Shown here one piece after another: positions 1-6,903 of a DNA stretch of 38,935 nt. The notes beneath the pieces were generated by a model. That model saw nothing but the letters and a program-made list of their open reading frames with translations, was not told the origin of the DNA and ran no database searches. The stretch's first letter is position 1. Every line of letters begins with the position of its first letter. The position numbers and the translations under genes are program-made. This DNA is from Acetobacteraceae bacterium (lineage in GTDB: Bacteria; Pseudomonadota; Alphaproteobacteria; Acetobacterales; Acetobacteraceae), in assembly GCA_024280945.1 (NCBI GenBank), contig JAMXLO010000008.1, positions 1 to 38,935 of the forward strand, in the 5' to 3' direction.

Positions 1-125
1 TCGAACCCCGTACTGTCGATGTGCATATTCGCCGGCTCCGCAAGTCGATCAATGCGACCGGCGAGCTGGACGTCGTCCGCACCGTCCGCGCCGCTGGCTA
101 CGCACTGGACACCGAGCCCGTCTGA
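1..125 (+). CDS. OmpR/PhoB-family response regulator, C-terminal end (partial)
   Basis: The window opens inside this gene. The frame starting at base 3 reads RTVDVHIRRLRKSIN, then VVRTVRAAGYALD, and stops at TGA 123-125. This is the recognition helix and C-terminal hairpin of the winged-helix DNA-binding domain of OmpR/PhoB regulators, whose usual text is 'RTVDVHIRRLRKAL...VRTVRGAGY'. Only about 40 residues are visible. The receiver domain and the target cannot be seen, so PhoB versus another family member is open, although the wording is closest to PhoB-type proteins. Confidence 0.85.
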   Translation, partial: EPRTVDVHIRRLRKSINATGELDVVRTVRAAGYALDTEPV

Positions 126-188
126 TCACGTTGCGATAACTGCAGCGACCTTAGCGCCCGGGCTCGCTGAAGCGGGACACGCTACCGT

Positions 189-267
189 GTCATGCGAGGG
201 CCGCGAGCGAAGCGTGGCGGGACGAAGCAATCTCGGGCGAGGAGCGCACTGGAGGAGAGATTGCTTC
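189..267. repeat. Imperfect palindromic dispersed-repeat-like element
   Basis: The 247 bases between the response regulator and the RraA-like gene hold no gene that I can support. They contain a palindrome: GAAGCAATCTC at 224-234 is inverted exactly at 257-267. The left flank, GTCATGCGAGG followed by GCGAAGCG, resembles the widespread 'GTCATTGCGAG...GCGAAGCAATC' family of intergenic repeats that I know from many bacterial genomes. The outer arms are only partly complementary. Only one copy is visible here, so calling it a dispersed repeat rests on resemblance. Confidence 0.5.
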
Positions 268-372
268 CCCCGCTTTGGCGGTGGTGCCAATTACGCGTTG
301 AGGCTGACTTGCGCTTCGCAGATCGTGGGTACAAGCAGTGTCTGTAAGTTGGCTCTGCTGTACAGGATCGCC

Positions 373-1041
373 ATGACCCAGCCACTGCCATCGCCTGACG
401 AACTGCGCAGGCTTCTCTACACGCCCGTGCTGTCGGACGTTCTCGACAGTTTTGGGCTGATGCACCAGGCGCTGCGGCCATTCGTGCGTTCGCTCGACGA
501 ATCTCTCGTACTGCTTGGTCGCGTCCGTACCGGCCGTTACGAAGCAAGGGAATCTCTTCCAGCCGACCACAACCCGTACGAACTGGAAATGGACCTGATC
601 GACGACCTCCAGCCAGCCGAAGTACCGGTGCTGGCATGCGGTGGGCCTACTGACTGGATCGCACCGTGGGGCGAATTGCTGTCGGCCGCAGCACGCGCAC
701 GTGGCGCAGCGGGATGCGTGACCGATGGCCTCGTGCGCGATGTTGCGCGCATCCGAGCAATGCGGTTTCCCGTGTTCCACGGTGGCATTGGTCCGCTCGA
801 CACGAAGGGCCGCGCCGAGATGGTGGAGAAGGACACGACTATCGAAATCGCTGGCGTGCGAGTCGCCCCCGGAGATTGGGTCCTGGGCGACGTTGACGGC
901 GTGGTATTTGTCCCGGCTGATAGAGCCGATGCGGTGTTTCACGCCGCTCTCGCCAAGATCGCAGCCGAGGATACGACGCGAGCCGAATTGGAAGCGGGCG
1001 AGTCGCTCCGCGCTGTGTACTCACGCCATGGGGTGCTTTAG
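373..1041 (+). CDS. RraA-like / HMG-CHA aldolase family protein
   Basis: A 222-residue protein of the RraA / 4-hydroxy-4-methyl-2-oxoglutarate aldolase fold. The signature is visible at residues 98-123: PWGELLSAAARARGAAG, then VTDGLVRD. R122 and D123 are the expected metal- and pyruvate-binding pair of the aldolase members, and DVDGVVFVP follows near residue 175. ATG 373 is chosen because the family homology begins immediately after it; the open frame upstream runs through a repeat-like intergenic region. True RraA proteins (RNase E inhibitors) are about 160 residues, whereas this longer form resembles metabolic aldolases or decarboxylases. The substrate cannot be told, and the neighbours give no pathway. 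Confidence 0.8.
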   Translation: MTQPLPSPDELRRLLYTPVLSDVLDSFGLMHQALRPFVRSLDESLVLLGRVRTGRYEARESLPADHNPYELEMDLIDDLQPAEVPVLACGGPTDWIAPWGELLSAAARARGAAGCVTDGLVRDVARIRAMRFPVFHGGIGPLDTKGRAEMVEKDTTIEIAGVRVAPGDWVLGDVDGVVFVPADRADAVFHAALAKIAAEDTTRAELEAGESLRAVYSRHGVL

Positions 1042-1153
1042 ACATTTCCCAATATTGAGCGAGGGGCTGGTGGATTTTGGACCGGCCGTCTAAGAGCATT
1101 GCGGCGGTCGGGCGAGTCGCTGCCCAGCCGGTTGTTCCAGTCGAGGAGACAGT

Positions 1154-1423
1154 ATGTCCAAGGCCTTTATCGCGCAGGTGCTGCAGGAGTCCGCGGATCT
1201 GACCGGCACGGCGGCCAACCGTGCGGCCGGCGATCTGATGGATGCGATCATCAAAGAGATGAAGAAGGCGGGCAAGTTTACCCTGCCCAGCTTTGGCACC
1301 TTCACTGTGCGAAAGACCAAGGCGCGCAAAGGCCTGAACCCGCGCACCGGCGAGTCCATCAAGGTAAAGGCCGGCAAGACGGTGCGATTCAAAGCGTCAC
1401 CGTCATTGAAGAAGGCCGTCTGA
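1154..1423 (+). CDS. hup: HU-family nucleoid DNA-binding protein
   Basis: An 89-residue histone-like protein that bends and compacts DNA as a dimer. The family pattern is clear: an N-terminal helical half (MSKAFIAQVL), the FGTFTV strand, a basic beta-arm with LNPRTGE, and the C-terminal VRFKASPSLKKAV. There are two departures from common HU: PSFG where GFG is usual, and KGLNPRTGE where R-x-GRNP is usual. A GAGGAGA ribosome site sits just ahead of ATG 1154. The stop overlaps the reading frame of the following transporter. A second HU/IHF-type gene in the window, at 29283, is the IHF beta subunit. Confidence 0.93.
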   Translation: MSKAFIAQVLQESADLTGTAANRAAGDLMDAIIKEMKKAGKFTLPSFGTFTVRKTKARKGLNPRTGESIKVKAGKTVRFKASPSLKKAV

Positions 1424-2808
1424 TCCGCCGCGCCGCGCCGGCCGCCGCACGCCCCGGATTTGGCGTGCTGGTGGTGGCCCTCGGCACACTGGTGGTGCCG
1501 TTCGACTCCTCGGTCAACTTTGCCTTTCCTTTCATCACCCGCGCATTCGGCTTGCCGATACCGGCAATCCAGTGGGTGGTGATCGCCTATACGCTTACCT
1601 ATGCGGCACTGATGCTGGTGTTCGGACGGGTCGGCGACGTGCTGGGGTATCGCCGCGTGTTCCTGGCGGGCAGCCTCTGGAGCGCCATTGCCTTCGTTCT
1701 CTGCGCATTGGCGCAGAGCTATGGCGCGTTGCTTGCCGCACGGGTGCTGCAAGGTGTCGGTGCAGCGCTGGTATTGAGCTGTGGGCCAGCGCTGGCGACA
1801 AGTCTTTATTCGGAATCATCGCGCACTCGCGTTCTGGGGACCTATACCATGGTGATCGGTCTCGGCGGCGCCTTGGGACCGCTGATCGCTGGTGCGCTGG
1901 TGCCGCTCATCGATTGGCCGGCGGTGTTCTGGTTTCGGGCGCCGTTGGCGCTGCTGGCGTTCCTGCTGGGGTGGCAGTTGCCCCGTGATAGCCGCCGCGC
2001 GCAACGCGAACCATTCGACGCTGCCGGCGGCGCACTGCTTGTGCTCGCGATCAGTGCCTTGCTGCTCGCTCTCAACCAGTTGCAGCAGCGTTTGACGGTC
2101 TTCGCCGTCGCCGGGGCGATCTGCATACTCGCGACCATTGGGTTCATAATGCAGGAACGCCGAACCCAGCGACCGATCATCGATCTTCGCTTTTTTCGCG
2201 ACTTCGATTTCTCGCTGCTGAATGTCGGCCACGCGGCGCTCAATCTTGCTGGCTTTTCCGTGCTCCTGCTGGTGCCATTCTATCTCAGCCGGTTTGGCGG
2301 TCTGAGCCCTTACGGCACCGGCCTGCTGCTCGCCTGCTCGCCTGCCGGCACTGCTGTCGCAGGACCTCTGACGGCGCGACTGGCAAGTCACGTGGCGCCG
2401 CGGCTGCTTGCGCTGACCGGAGCCGGCGCGATGGTGATTGGTCAAGTCATCATCGGCACCGCTGATGCAACGCCGAACATCCTGCTGCTCGGCGCCGCTA
2501 TGGCACTACAAGGCGCAGGCGTCGGCCTGTTTCAGGTTGCGTATTTCGATATTGTCACGTCATCGATTCCACGCACCGATCGGGGCGTCGCCGGAAGCCT
2601 GGTGATGATGACGCGCACACTCGGCACGGTGAGCGGTGCAACCGTGCTCATGCTGTTGTTTCAAACCTGGCGCAGCAGTGCGCTGGCCGCCGGCGCTCCG
2701 GAGGTCATGGCATTTCTCGCCGGTTTCGGCTTCACCTTTAAGATTGCTGCCGCGCTGCCGGCGCTGGTCTTGCTGGTCGGCCTGGCACGAGGCTGGGGCC
2801 GCACCTAA
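1420..2808 (+). CDS. MFS multidrug-type transporter (DHA2-like)
   Basis: An inner-membrane major facilitator protein of about 450-460 residues with roughly a dozen or more hydrophobic segments. Motif A of the family is visible as GRVGDVLGYRR after the second segment, followed by ARVLQGVGAALV, a drug-exporter type sequence; the substrate is unknown. The start is unusual. No ATG, GTG or TTG lies between the HU gene and the first membrane helix. The choices are GTG 1465, which begins inside helix 1 and loses the basic cytoplasmic tail, or CTG 1420, which overlaps the HU stop as CTGA, follows a GAAGAAGG ribosome-site-like stretch, and gives IRRAAPAAARPGF before helix 1. I list CTG 1420 but the start is uncertain. 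Gene identity is firm. Confidence 0.85.
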   Translation: MIRRAAPAAARPGFGVLVVALGTLVVPFDSSVNFAFPFITRAFGLPIPAIQWVVIAYTLTYAALMLVFGRVGDVLGYRRVFLAGSLWSAIAFVLCALAQSYGALLAARVLQGVGAALVLSCGPALATSLYSESSRTRVLGTYTMVIGLGGALGPLIAGALVPLIDWPAVFWFRAPLALLAFLLGWQLPRDSRRAQREPFDAAGGALLVLAISALLLALNQLQQRLTVFAVAGAICILATIGFIMQERRTQRPIIDLRFFRDFDFSLLNVGHAALNLAGFSVLLLVPFYLSRFGGLSPYGTGLLLACSPAGTAVAGPLTARLASHVAPRLLALTGAGAMVIGQVIIGTADATPNILLLGAAMALQGAGVGLFQVAYFDIVTSSIPRTDRGVAGSLVMMTRTLGTVSGATVLMLLFQTWRSSALAAGAPEVMAFLAGFGFTFKIAAALPALVLLVGLARGWGRT

Positions 2809-2940
2809 AGCATGATGAGATCAGGTTTGACCTCATCATGCTTTAGCTCCTTTGTGTTTGAGCGCGTGATTCAGACCTCCGGCCGGGTCGCTAACCACTC
2901 GTCGATTGGGACTCGATTCCGCCTGCGGCCATCACGCGCT
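2807..2940. repeat. Composite palindromic intergenic element, possible bidirectional terminator
   Basis: This lies between convergent genes, the MFS transporter (plus) and the NDUFS4-like gene (minus). The first palindrome has a perfect 13-base stem, AAAGCATGATGAG at 2807-2819 pairing with 2832-2844. The second has a 10-base perfect inverted repeat, AGCGCGTGAT at 2861-2870 and ATCACGCGCT at 2931-2940, separated by 60 bases. The wording 'TCATCATGCTTTAGCTC..TTTG' resembles a dispersed palindromic family common in alphaproteobacterial genomes (from memory). No clear T-run follows, so a classical intrinsic terminator is not proven. Confidence 0.6.
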
Positions 2941-2953
2941 AGGCCCGGGCCGC

Positions 2954-3259
2954 TCAGTGGGTCCAGTTCTCCATTCTGCCGTAGCGAAAGTTGTCGGCAT
3001 AGGCTTTCGGTTTGATCTGGCGTGGTTGCGGCAGCTCCAGATCGTAAACAATGCCCTGCTTATCCGCGTAACTGACGGCTTCCTCCCGGGTTGCAAAGGT
3101 CAGCCGAACCTGCTGTTGCGTATCGCTGCTGCCAATCCAGCCCATCAGCGGATCAGGGCGCTGGGGTGACAAACGCTCGAACTCCAGCACCCATTCGTGG
3201 GTGCCTGCCCGACCAGACTGCATGGCATTCTTCGGTGGCTGATAGATGCGCGCTCGCAT
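2954..3259 (-). CDS. NDUFS4-like ETC complex I subunit
   Basis: A 101-residue protein matching the NADH:ubiquinone oxidoreductase 18-kDa (NDUFS4/AQDQ) accessory subunit family. The family phrases are MRARIYQPPKNAMQSG, WVLEFE, PDPLMGW, a central 'QQQVRLTF' stretch followed by EEAVSYAD, and the ending KAYADNFRYGRMENWTH. In alphaproteobacteria this subunit is encoded away from the nuo operon and attaches to the peripheral arm of complex I, as in mitochondria. ATG 3259 is the natural start and gives the usual length of about 100 residues. It converges with the MFS gene across a palindromic element. It supports an alphaproteobacterial host. Confidence 0.93.
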   Translation of the reverse strand: MRARIYQPPKNAMQSGRAGTHEWVLEFERLSPQRPDPLMGWIGSSDTQQQVRLTFATREEAVSYADKQGIVYDLELPQPRQIKPKAYADNFRYGRMENWTH

Positions 3260-3408
3260 GGTACCTCTTGTCGAGCTGGTCAGGCTGGCGGATCCGAAGC
3301 TGAGACGTTGTGTATCTCAAATCCGGTCATGAGGCGAGCCATCTGAAGAGAGCGGCAGCGAAGCATCATCGTCAAATGGTGCCCCGCCGGCCGCGACAAT
3401 TCAGGCGC

Positions 3409-3786
3409 TCACGCAGCCGGCATGCGGCACAGTGCGCACAATTTGTTGCCGTCGGGATCCCGCAGGTAAGCGAGGTAAGTGCCGCTGGGACGAACGCCGG
3501 GCGGATCCTCGATGGCCGTGCCGCCGTTCGCGACACCCGCCTTGTGCCACGCGTCGGCCTGTTCCGGGTTTGCCATCGTGAACCCGATCGTCCCGCCGTT
3601 CGCGCTCGTCGCCGGCTTGCCGTCGATGGGCTTGCTCACCATCAACAGCCCACCGTTATGCGCATAAATCAGCCGCCCCTTGGCGTCCTGCGCCGCTGGC
3701 TTGCCACCGACTGCGCCAAACAGCGCATCGTAGAATTTCTTCGATCGGGCGATGTCGTTGCTGCCGATCATGACGTGGCTGAACAT
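3409..3786 (-). CDS. VOC family protein (glyoxalase/bleomycin-resistance fold)
   Basis: A 125-residue single-domain vicinal oxygen chelate protein. It begins MFSHVMIGSNDIARSKKFYD, the typical first beta-alpha unit with the metal-ligand histidine at residue 4, and ends with TYLAYLRDPDGNKLCAL, the last family motif. ATG 3786 is chosen over the longer open frame because it has a GAGGGAAA ribosome site and matches the family start; the extra upstream residues look random. VOC proteins may be lyases, dioxygenases or binding proteins, and nothing here fixes the substrate. Confidence 0.85.
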   Translation of the reverse strand: MFSHVMIGSNDIARSKKFYDALFGAVGGKPAAQDAKGRLIYAHNGGLLMVSKPIDGKPATSANGGTIGFTMANPEQADAWHKAGVANGGTAIEDPPGVRPSGTYLAYLRDPDGNKLCALCRMPAA

Positions 3787-3886
3787 TCGTTTTTCCCTCA
3801 CCAAGACACATACGCAGCCGCGGTCGCGGCGCATCACCACAACATGCTTCATGGGCCACGAAAAGAGCCGCGTTCAGGGCGGCTCG

Positions 3887-4780
3887 CTACGGTGGATCCT
3901 CCAGGCCGATGGCGCGCAGCCGTGCGGTCTCCTCATCCCACCCGTCACGCTGCTTCACATTGAGGAAGAGGTGCACCTTGCGCTCGAGCAGGGCGGCAAG
4001 TTCCTCCCGCGCGCGGGCGCCGATCGCTTTGATCCGTCTGCCACCCTCACCGATCATGATGGCCTTCTGACCCGGACGCGCGACGTACACGGTGGCATCG
4101 ATCCGCACCGAGCCATCGCTGCGCTGCTGCCAATTCTCTGTCTCGACTGTCGCACCGTATGGGACTTCGTCATGCGTCTGCAGAAAGATCTGCTCCCGCA
4201 CGAGCTCGGCTGCCAACAGCCGGTCGGGCAGATCGGTCAGATCGTCATCCGGGTAAAGGTGCGGCCCTTCCGGTACTGAAACTGCAAGGGCATCTGCCAA
4301 CTCGCCGATGCCGTCGCCCTTCGCGGCGCTCACCATGAAGGTCTGCTCGAATGGCGCAGCCGCCGTCAGCGTAGCGGTCAGTGGCAGCAACGAAGGCGGC
4401 GGCACCAGGTCGATCTTGTTCAGCACCAACCAACTCCGCCGTTGCTGAGCGCCGAGGGTCGCGGCGATCTCGCGCACTGCCTCGGTCGCGCCTTCCCTTG
4501 CATCGATCAGCAACAGAGTCAGGTCGGCGTCCCGCACGCCCGACCACGCCGCTGCAACCATCGCGCGATCCAGCCGCCGCCGCGGATCGAAGATTCCGGG
4601 TGTATCGACCAACAGCACCTGGCTGTCGCCGTGCAGCATGATCCCCAGCACGCGAAACCGTGTCGTCTGAGCCTTCGGCGTCACGATCGACAGCTTTGCC
4701 CCGGTGAGCCGATTGACCAGCGTGGACTTGCCGGCGTTGGGCGCCCCGGCGATCGCAGCGAAACCGCACCGCGAGGTCAT
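3887..4780 (-). CDS. era: GTPase Era
   Basis: Essential GTPase that binds 16S rRNA and acts in 30S subunit assembly. The length of 297 residues is normal. G1 is GAPNAGKST at residues 12-20, the G2 threonines are T39-T40, G3 is DTPG at 59-62, G4 is NKID at 121-124 and G5 is SAAKG near 151. The C-terminal KH RNA-binding domain shows 'GQKAIMIGEGGRRIKAIG' and ends with LFLNVKQRDGWDE. It is downstream of rnc, as in the common lepB-rnc-era operon, but separated from it by about 110 bases of REP-like repeat. Confidence 0.97.
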   Translation of the reverse strand: MTSRCGFAAIAGAPNAGKSTLVNRLTGAKLSIVTPKAQTTRFRVLGIMLHGDSQVLLVDTPGIFDPRRRLDRAMVAAAWSGVRDADLTLLLIDAREGATEAVREIAATLGAQQRRSWLVLNKIDLVPPPSLLPLTATLTAAAPFEQTFMVSAAKGDGIGELADALAVSVPEGPHLYPDDDLTDLPDRLLAAELVREQIFLQTHDEVPYGATVETENWQQRSDGSVRIDATVYVARPGQKAIMIGEGGRRIKAIGARAREELAALLERKVHLFLNVKQRDGWDEETARLRAIGLEDPP

Positions 4781-4784
4781 GCGT

Positions 4785-4876
4785 GGTTGCGGGCGATAGC
4801 CCGCTCGGCTGCCGTCATGGCCGGGCTCGACCCGGCCATCATGTGTCGTTGCGGGCGATAGCCCGCGTCATGGCAG
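4785..4876. repeat. REP-like palindromic element between rnc and era
   Basis: Two stem-loop types lie in the intercistronic gap. GCGGGC-GATA-GCCCGC occurs twice within the identical 19-base unit at 4786-4804 and 4848-4866. ATGGCCGGG-CTCGA-CCCGGCCAT at 4817-4839 is a 9-base perfect stem. The 55 bases at 4786-4840 are clearly related to 33171-33226 in the aroA/cmk gap (same order, same orientation, one-base indel in a loop), so this is a repeated element and not a chance palindrome. The stems could affect rnc-era mRNA processing or stability; that is inference. Confidence 0.8.
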
Positions 4877-4889
4877 GAGATCCCAACAA

Positions 4890-5567
4890 TCACGCACCCA
4901 GCGTCTTCAGCAGGTCGCGGGCCGCGAGCTGCTCGGCCGCCCGCTTGCTGCCGGCCGTGCCCGATCCGCTGGCGCCACCAACGGCGACCGTCACCACGAA
5001 CTCTGGTGCATGCGGCGGACCAACCCGCGATATCACTGCGTAATCCGGCAACGCGAGCCCGCGTGCCTGCACCCATTCCTGCAATCGAGTCTTGGCGTCC
5101 TTCGGTGGATCCTCGTGCCGGTTCATCACGCCGTCCCACGCGCGTCGCACGAACTCCCGCGCGCGGCCCAGACCACCGTCAAGATAGAGAGCCCCCAGTG
5201 CTGCTTCCAGTGCGTCCGCCAGGACGGTCGCGCGACGTCGCACGCCCGCCTTCGCCTCGCCTGGCGCCACGGCCAGCGCCTCACCCAGGCCGATCGCCTC
5301 CGCTACCTCGGCGAGCACCGGCTGCGATACCAGCACCGCCAGGCGACGGCCAAGATCGCCCTCCTGCTCCCGGGGAAACCTCTCGGCCAACCACTCGGCA
5401 ATCAGCAGCCCCAATACCCGATCACCGATAAACTCCATTCGCTCATTCGATCCTCTACCTCGGACGCGCCCACGGCTGTGTATCGCCGAGCGATGCGTCA
5501 TCGCCTCACGCAGCAGGTCGGGACGGGCAAACTCGTGACCGAGGATCGTCTCGATCGGGCTGGCCAA
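4890..5567 (-). CDS. rnc: Ribonuclease III
   Basis: Double-strand-specific endoribonuclease for rRNA and mRNA processing; about 225 residues. The signature is NERMEFIGDRVLGL near residues 41-54. The family norm is NERLEFLGDSVL, so the usual serine is arginine here while the catalytic acidic residues remain. The second acidic cluster, LADALEAALGALYLDGG, lies near residues 116-132. A C-terminal double-stranded RNA-binding domain follows from about 155 and ends with KRAAEQLAARDLLKTL. No ATG or GTG is available. TTG 5567 is the only standard start; CTG 5582, overlapping the lepB stop as CTGA, would add TENALA. It is downstream of lepB and likely cotranscribed. Confidence 0.95.
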   Translation of the reverse strand: MASPIETILGHEFARPDLLREAMTHRSAIHSRGRVRGRGSNERMEFIGDRVLGLLIAEWLAERFPREQEGDLGRRLAVLVSQPVLAEVAEAIGLGEALAVAPGEAKAGVRRRATVLADALEAALGALYLDGGLGRAREFVRRAWDGVMNRHEDPPKDAKTRLQEWVQARGLALPDYAVISRVGPPHAPEFVVTVAVGGASGSGTAGSKRAAEQLAARDLLKTLGA

Positions 5568-5578
5568 CGCGTTCTCGG

Positions 5579-6331
5579 TCAGTGGACGAACATCAGCAGG
5601 CGGTTCCAGCGGATCTCAAACGGCCACCACCAGAACTCCCACCAGGGCTGCTCGGCATTGACCGAAAAGAAGATGATCTCGGCCTTGCCAACCAGGTTCT
5701 CGACCGGGACAAAGCCAACGCCGTTCATGAACCGGCTGTCTGCCGAATTGTCGCGATTGTCGCCCATGGCGAACACGTGATCGGGCGGTATCACGTAGTC
5801 AGGCGTGTTGTTCACGTCACCTTCGTCGGTCTGCTTGATAATGGCGTGCTTCACGCCGTTCGGCAGCGTCTCCTGGTACAGCCGATCGACCATTTTGATG
5901 CCATTGTCGTCGGCAACGTAATCGCCTTCCGGCTTGCGCGGACAGAGCTGACCGTTGATGTAAAGCTCCCCCTGTCGCATCTGGATGTGATCGCCAGGCA
6001 GTCCGACGATCCGTTTGATATAGTCGGTGCTGTTGTCCCTGGGATACTTGAATACCGCGACGTCGCCACGGTGGGGCAGGCTGCCGAAGATGCGCCCAGA
6101 AAACGGCGGCCAGCCGAATGGCAGCGAGTAGCGTGAATACCCGTAGCTGTATTTTGCGACGAACAGGTAGTCACCCACCAGCAAGGTAGGGATCATGCTG
6201 CCGGACGGGATGTTGAACGGTTCGTACAAGACGGTTCGCACCACGACGGCGATCAGGCCGGCGTAGACGATCGTCTTGATATTCTCGACCCAGGCATTCG
6301 ATTTTCGCCTGGCTTTTGCCTTGGTCGCCAT
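5579..6331 (-). CDS. lepB: Signal peptidase I
   Basis: Inner-membrane serine protease that removes signal peptides from exported proteins; 250 residues. A short basic N-terminus is followed by one membrane segment (about residues 18-35). The nucleophile is S45 in NIPSGSMIPTLL, the general-base lysine is K106 in YIKRIVGLPGD, and the conserved MGDNRDNSADSR box lies near residues 199-210. The C-terminus is tryptophan-rich (EQPWWEFWWWPFEIRW). It is first in the lepB-rnc-era operon. The usual alphaproteobacterial neighbour acpS is not upstream; a broken small gene and lpxXL lie there instead. Confidence 0.97.
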   Translation of the reverse strand: MATKAKARRKSNAWVENIKTIVYAGLIAVVVRTVLYEPFNIPSGSMIPTLLVGDYLFVAKYSYGYSRYSLPFGWPPFSGRIFGSLPHRGDVAVFKYPRDNSTDYIKRIVGLPGDHIQMRQGELYINGQLCPRKPEGDYVADDNGIKMVDRLYQETLPNGVKHAIIKQTDEGDVNNTPDYVIPPDHVFAMGDNRDNSADSRFMNGVGFVPVENLVGKAEIIFFSVNAEQPWWEFWWWPFEIRWNRLLMFVH

Positions 6332-6366
6332 GCAGCGTGGGACTTCCGTCCGAAAAATTCGGGCGG

Positions 6367-6395
6367 ATCAAGCCCATGGGCCGATGGTGTGTCAA
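6367..6395 (-). promoter_or_regulatory. Possible sigma-70 promoter of lepB
   Basis: On the minus strand a perfect -35 TTGACA (6390-6395) is separated by 17 bases from CTTGAT (6367-6372), a weak -10. It lies about 35 bases upstream of the lepB ATG. The -10 matches only about half the consensus, so this is a candidate only. It would allow lepB-rnc-era to be expressed independently of the lipid A cluster upstream. Confidence 0.35.
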
Positions 6396-6439
6396 GCGAG
6401 CCAGCCGCGCCGTCCCGTCCGGCAACGGAGTGCCCCAGG

Positions 6440-6854
6440 CTACTGAGCAGACGCCATCGCGGCGGGAATGGCGGACTGGATCAGTTGCATGGTCTGCGCC
6501 TGGTCGCCCGCCGCCAGGGCCTGCAGGGCCTTTTCGATCTGCGTGACCGCGGGGGATCCTGGGTGGGTGTGCTCGCCTGCCCCAGCGGCACCGAGCGATC
6601 GAGCAGCCTGGTTTCCGCCATCTCGAGCGCCTGCTGGTCTCACCGGTGCGGCCAGCCTGAAGCGCCCTGCTGCGCTGCGCGGAGGTAGTCCGCCGGAGTC
6701 GCGTTCGGCCCGACCGGCGGGGTGGTAGGTTCGGGACGATCTGCGAGCGCGTATTGGACTCGTCGATGTTGCTGGCGTTGGTGCCCAACGGCAACGACAT
6801 GCCGGTGCCAATGATATTGCCGGGCCTGGCACCGGTGTCAGTGCCGGGTGGCAT
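6440..6854 (-). pseudogene. Frameshifted small protein gene (hypothetical, Acetobacteraceae-type)
   Basis: Pieces of one protein are spread over the three minus frames. Starting near ATG 6854: PGNIIGTGMSLPLGTNASN, then TPADYLRAAQQ, LQAGRTGE, QQALEMAETRLLDRS, VPLGQAS and AVTQIEKALQALAAGDQAQ, ending at TAG 6440. Each join needs a one-base change in a G/C run: a deletion at 6719-6722, an insertion at 6665-6667, a deletion at 6636-6637 and a deletion at 6551-6555. The joined product, about 140 residues, resembles short exported hypothetical proteins of Acetobacteraceae that I recall only loosely; the function is unknown. Because the coding text is otherwise intact, recent decay and homopolymer sequencing error are both possible. 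Confidence 0.6.
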
Positions 6855-6903
6855 CGTCGCGCCGCAATTATGGTGCGCGCCCAGCCCATATGACTGGTGA
6901 ACG

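Noticed and set aside
2861-2940. Possible tRNA-like fold between the MFS and NDUFS4-like genes
   Set aside because: The 10-base terminal stem is too long, there is no T-arm consensus (GGTTCRANNCC), and no anticodon arm fits.
4786-4866. The two identical 19-base units considered as a mini CRISPR
   Set aside because: Only two copies with a palindromic spacer; it fits a REP-like element, and no cas genes are present.
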